From NCBI GenBank assembly GCA_019913005.1, contig JAIOHL010000197.1, forward strand, positions 1 to 48,470: 48,470 nucleotides of DNA, written 5' to 3'. Under the pieces are notes generated by a model. It was not told where the DNA came from and did no database searches. It worked only from the letters and a program-made list of their open reading frames with translations. Of this stretch, positions 46,301-48,470 are shown piece by piece (position 1 is the stretch's first letter; each line of letters begins with the position of its first letter). Source of the stretch: Anaerolineae bacterium. GTDB taxonomy: Bacteria > Chloroflexota > Anaerolineae > Aggregatilineales > J027. Position numbers and translations under genes: made by a program.

Positions 46301-48470
46301 AGACAACCCCGGTAACTATGCCTACAACATTGACATTGACAACGGGAATGCGTTGCCACTACGTTATACATGGCGATTGCTCGGCCCCGGTGGGTACAAT
46401 CAGGTGCTTGCCGATTCGGTCAATACCCCCATTATCCTGCCCAACAATGGGGTCTTTGCCAGCCCAGCTTTTGCCTTCAATAGCGCATTTCTCGCCCCTG
46501 TTGGCGTAGATAATTTTACTTTGCGCGTGGATGTGACGGATTCGTCCGGTCAAACTACGGATACCTGCTACCTCGAACATGCGCTGGCGATTGGCACATT
46601 CAACGTGAGCTATACCTATACGGGCACCGCCAGTGCAATTGCAGTCGGCCAATCCGTCTGCTTCACCAACATGTCGGGCACTAGCTTTGACGGCATTGGC
46701 GGCCTAACCTATCTGTGGAATTTTGGGACGGCGAATACCACCCTCGGTACACTCACCAGCACGTATGCTCTAGCTGACCCTCCCCTCTGCCTTAGCTTTA
46801 ATGCAGCGGGCACGTATAACGTCACACTGGTTGGCACCAATCCATCCGGCTCACGCACCAACGCTGCCAATCCATTTAGTGTCACGTTTAATGTGTATCC
46901 CGCCCAGAGCCTTGCCATCAATCGCACAGGCAGCAACTTCGCTGGAACCAACCAAACGTTCAATGCAATTGCCACCAATTTGACGGGCAATCTGCGATGG
47001 CGCGGGTATGATGCCGCCAATAATCTCCTGTGGACAGTCAACAATGTCCCGCAAAATGGCAGTGTCACTCGTTTCTTTGCCACTCCCGGACTCTATACGG
47101 TTGTTGTTGATGGAAATGGCCCGCTCGGCGCAACCTCAGCCAGCCTGCAATTTACGCTGATTGACATCAACAGCATCAGCGCGTCGTTTACCCCATCGCT
47201 CTATGCGGGCCAAGCACCCATGACCGTGTGTTTTACTGATACCAGCACGGGCAATAACATCACCGATTGGGCATGGGATTTTGGCAATGGGCAGACGTTG
47301 GTCTACACCAATTCCAGCATTCCTGCGTCCATCTGCACGAGCTATACCACCCCCGGTGGTACCTTCCCAGTGACACTGAATATCCACAGTGATGTGAGCG
47401 GCCTTGACGGTACTGCGACCAACCAGATTCGCACCTATAACCCACTGGAAGCCTCCGCCACCTTCACGATCACGCCCAATGGCACGGCGAATTTCTGCTT
47501 TACCGCTGTTCTGCCTGTTGGAGTAAGCGTAACCAGTTGGGACTTTGGTGATACCACAACTGGCCCGGCCCAAAACACGATTTGTCACAACTTCGCGTCA
47601 TCGGGCACCTATCAGGTGAGTATGCACATCACCAACGGCACCACGACGGGTATCATCACACGCCCAGTGGTTGTCAATCTCAGTAACCCGAACCCAGTTC
47701 CGGCCCTCAATGTAAGCGGCGTCTGCTCGGCCTATCGTGTGGCCTCCTTCACCGTGACCAATACGGGCGATGCTATGGTTACACCCGATCAGATCACCAT
47801 CCGTGATTTGAATGGCGTAGTGGTACTCACAGACGCAATCTTATTGGGTGCGAATCAAAGCCAGACCTTCACCGTCTCCAATTTGTCCGGTGCAGTAACG
47901 TTCAGCTCGTTGGACTTCGGCCTAACCGCCAACACGACCTGTAACTACCCACCCGACTTGACGGCCAATGGCACTTGCTCGGCTTATCGGGTCGCCTCCT
48001 TCACCATCACCAACGCTGGCGGCCCCATGCCTGATCCCGATACCGTTACCATCCGCGATCTCAATAATAACGTCGTGCTCACCCAATCCTTCCAACTCGC
48101 GGCCAATGGCACCCAGACCTTTACCGTCAATAACCTCTCTGGCCCAGTCACCATGTCCACTGGCACGTCGGGCGTCACCGCCAACACAACCTGTAACTAC
48201 CCACCGGACTTGACCGCCAATGGCACTTGCTCGGCTTATCGGGTCGCCTCCTTCACCATCACCAACGCTGGCGGCCCCATGCCTGACCCGGATACCGTCA
48301 CCATCCGCGATCTCAATAATAACGTCGTGCTCACCCAATCCTTCCAACTCGCTGCCAATGGCACCCAGACCTTCACCGTCAATAACCTCTCTGGCCCGGT
48401 CACGATGACAACTGGCACGTCCGGCGTCACCGCCAATACCACCTGCAACTACCCACCCGACTTGACCGCC
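43341..48470 (+). CDS. Very large secreted PKD-domain protein (3' end outside window)
   Basis: 1710 codons are visible with no stop; the gene runs off the window. ATG at 43341 follows GGAGG. It starts with a short basic segment and a hydrophobic signal or anchor (about residues 8-27), then a Pro/Thr/Glu-rich linker with runs such as PTPEPPPPTDG. The body is a series of PKD/Ig-like beta domains with motifs SFDFGDGTPV, NFGDGTPV, AWSWDFNGDG, DWAWDFGNGQ and SWDFGD. From about 47724 it changes to 84-residue tandem repeats. No enzyme motif or LPXTG-type signal is seen in the window. A surface or extracellular structural or adhesion role is likely. It is AT-start but GC-rich like the chromosome. Confidence 0.85.
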   Translation, partial: MRYSYKRLFFNLLIILTILVTGTLGGVQGLLKDSQPQTALADDPPTQTPTPEPPPPTDGNEGDGTTDPTTTTETPVAEPTEGVISVDPAASEDEGGIQAQQTYCQMDIGNNNDTNPYTYSFTALHSPDIVNYDWDFDDGFVATGPGPQTITYTAAGTKAITLTCRTATITLPVLTGSISITTPPNAAFTLNPSNYTGLLPITVQTFNSSTPSGLTYLWQVTAQPVGDPTVYASATTQNASWSFSYYGAYTIQLTVTDGAGLFSILSRSVALNAPQPSANFSMVPSDGTAPLTVTIVPEDLGTGPITSWSFDFGDGTPVQTFTQATAPAPFNHTYTANGPLPNGTYDVVMTYTGPGGSGTVTRQVGVYPSGQVVVASFTYQFTGNNPGGQIEVCFTNTSSGPILHNRWNFGDGTPVTEDNNTIVCHLFANQGLFTVILTVDDGGTPTPASSTDTQTLSVVSAPIASFTSNPSGAITWGTNVNFTDTSTGAITAWSWDFNGDGVEDSNLQNPINIPVGNILGNITLGGNPIRLTVTGPGGSSYAEMTITVNLLQLTCDITGDFDILPGDPAQTYDSNVGNINGRTVTYNWTVTGVGAGLPMTGSGATINVDWAAIGFGSFQLEFTATTPDGASCADSQTVTRSWPPLNCLMGTTTTPPLPIPLYPDNQTYTFSANVQNLNGRTPLTYRWYVNGGPPIAGQTGPTFAWANTDSTPGNVTIRYEVDVDNGAGYTPAISTCFEEQIVTRVAWPTLSCTDIGGPSPVVPVNTNGSAANRTYTANIDPNTVAGRRISYTWTISDGTIIAPNPNPIDPPVVGASNQATVRWNTIAGQIAPAAADDAISVIVRVYDMSGTTELSNCAMTRNIAVQYNHLTCNAPGGDTTPVVGETVGYTPNIVNPYGRAITYAWELEIWNGTAYVPFATSATNPYNITFPNVGEQYRLRYTATAAANGSIPGETCTPSPWRVLTVQGTTGVSFACDGWGGGNDYSPDNPGNYAYNIDIDNGNALPLRYTWRLLGPGGYNQVLADSVNTPIILPNNGVFASPAFAFNSAFLAPVGVDNFTLRVDVTDSSGQTTDTCYLEHALAIGTFNVSYTYTGTASAIAVGQSVCFTNMSGTSFDGIGGLTYLWNFGTANTTLGTLTSTYALADPPLCLSFNAAGTYNVTLVGTNPSGSRTNAANPFSVTFNVYPAQSLAINRTGSNFAGTNQTFNAIATNLTGNLRWRGYDAANNLLWTVNNVPQNGSVTRFFATPGLYTVVVDGNGPLGATSASLQFTLIDINSISASFTPSLYAGQAPMTVCFTDTSTGNNITDWAWDFGNGQTLVYTNSSIPASICTSYTTPGGTFPVTLNIHSDVSGLDGTATNQIRTYNPLEASATFTITPNGTANFCFTAVLPVGVSVTSWDFGDTTTGPAQNTICHNFASSGTYQVSMHITNGTTTGIITRPVVVNLSNPNPVPALNVSGVCSAYRVASFTVTNTGDAMVTPDQITIRDLNGVVVLTDAILLGANQSQTFTVSNLSGAVTFSSLDFGLTANTTCNYPPDLTANGTCSAYRVASFTITNAGGPMPDPDTVTIRDLNNNVVLTQSFQLAANGTQTFTVNNLSGPVTMSTGTSGVTANTTCNYPPDLTANGTCSAYRVASFTITNAGGPMPDPDTVTIRDLNNNVVLTQSFQLAANGTQTFTVNNLSGPVTMTTGTSGVTANTTCNYPPDLTA
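47724..48470 (+). repeat. 252-base (84-residue) tandem repeats in the PKD protein
   Basis: Units start at Cys codons 47724, 47976 and 48228, each 252 bases apart, reading CSAYRVASFT... and ending TTCNYPPDLTANGT. Units 2 and 3 are nearly identical at the DNA level; unit 1 has diverged. Unit 3 is cut by the window end. Confidence 0.92.

Noticed and set aside
47922-48347. Minus-strand ORF with internal repeats in the 84-residue repeat tract
   Set aside because: Its repeats mirror the plus-strand tandem repeats; no start signal.
47724-48470. CRISPR-like array
   Set aside because: The repeats are 252 bases, head-to-tail, in frame and coding, with no spacers.

Overview
The window is about 48.5 kb of gene-dense bacterial chromosome with moderately high GC. 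Gene content suggests a Chloroflexota (Anaerolineae-like) bacterium: a complete LysW-dependent alpha-aminoadipate (AAA) lysine operon, a DUF4388 protein beside a small GTPase, a glyoxylate shunt, a Ser/Thr kinase-AAA-TPR protein and very large PKD-type surface proteins. Deinococcus-Thermus also uses LysW, so the phylum is an inference. No rRNA, tRNA, CRISPR array, IS element or prophage was seen.

Layout. 1-2238: 3' part of a bacterial alpha-2-macroglobulin. 2423-6147: a SAM methyltransferase facing a leftward group (upp, WecA/MraY-type sugar-phosphate transferase, DUF5996 protein, NUDIX hydrolase). 6298-10820: rightward genes from a near-consensus promoter (DUF4388 protein, small GTPase, alpha/beta hydrolase, AlaX-type tRNA editing protein, GNAT, Pcm). 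10906-12198: isocitrate lyase, leftward. 12409-14695: soluble histidine kinase, LuxR-type regulator, ECF sigma factor and zinc-finger anti-sigma.

14718-24063: lysine operon lysW-X-Y-Z-J, homocitrate synthase, homoaconitase large and small subunits, homoisocitrate dehydrogenase, lysK, with genes mostly overlapping by ATGA. Its 440-base leader is the most striking part of the window. A consensus promoter is followed by two short ORFs, each with four AAA lysine codons in the pattern KK(G/A)KKPN. Each is followed by an intrinsic terminator, and the first has a clear 2:3 versus 3:4 alternative pairing. I read this as tandem lysine leader-peptide attenuators.

24060-34961 (leftward): an NAD-linked formate dehydrogenase island with catalytic subunit, MobA, NuoE-NuoF fusion, small Fe-S subunit, FdhD, MoeA and a MoeA-PBP fusion. 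It is interrupted by an AT-richer OLD-type ATPase-TOPRIM gene that looks foreign. 35099-36691: malate synthase A, which completes the glyoxylate shunt with isocitrate lyase. 37114-39384: a secreted subtilase with a seven-residue repeat tract and a duplicated domain inserted in its catalytic domain. 39477-42956: a 1159-residue Ser/Thr kinase-AAA-TPR protein. 43341-end: a very large secreted PKD-repeat protein, cut by the window edge inside a series of 84-residue near-identical tandem repeats.
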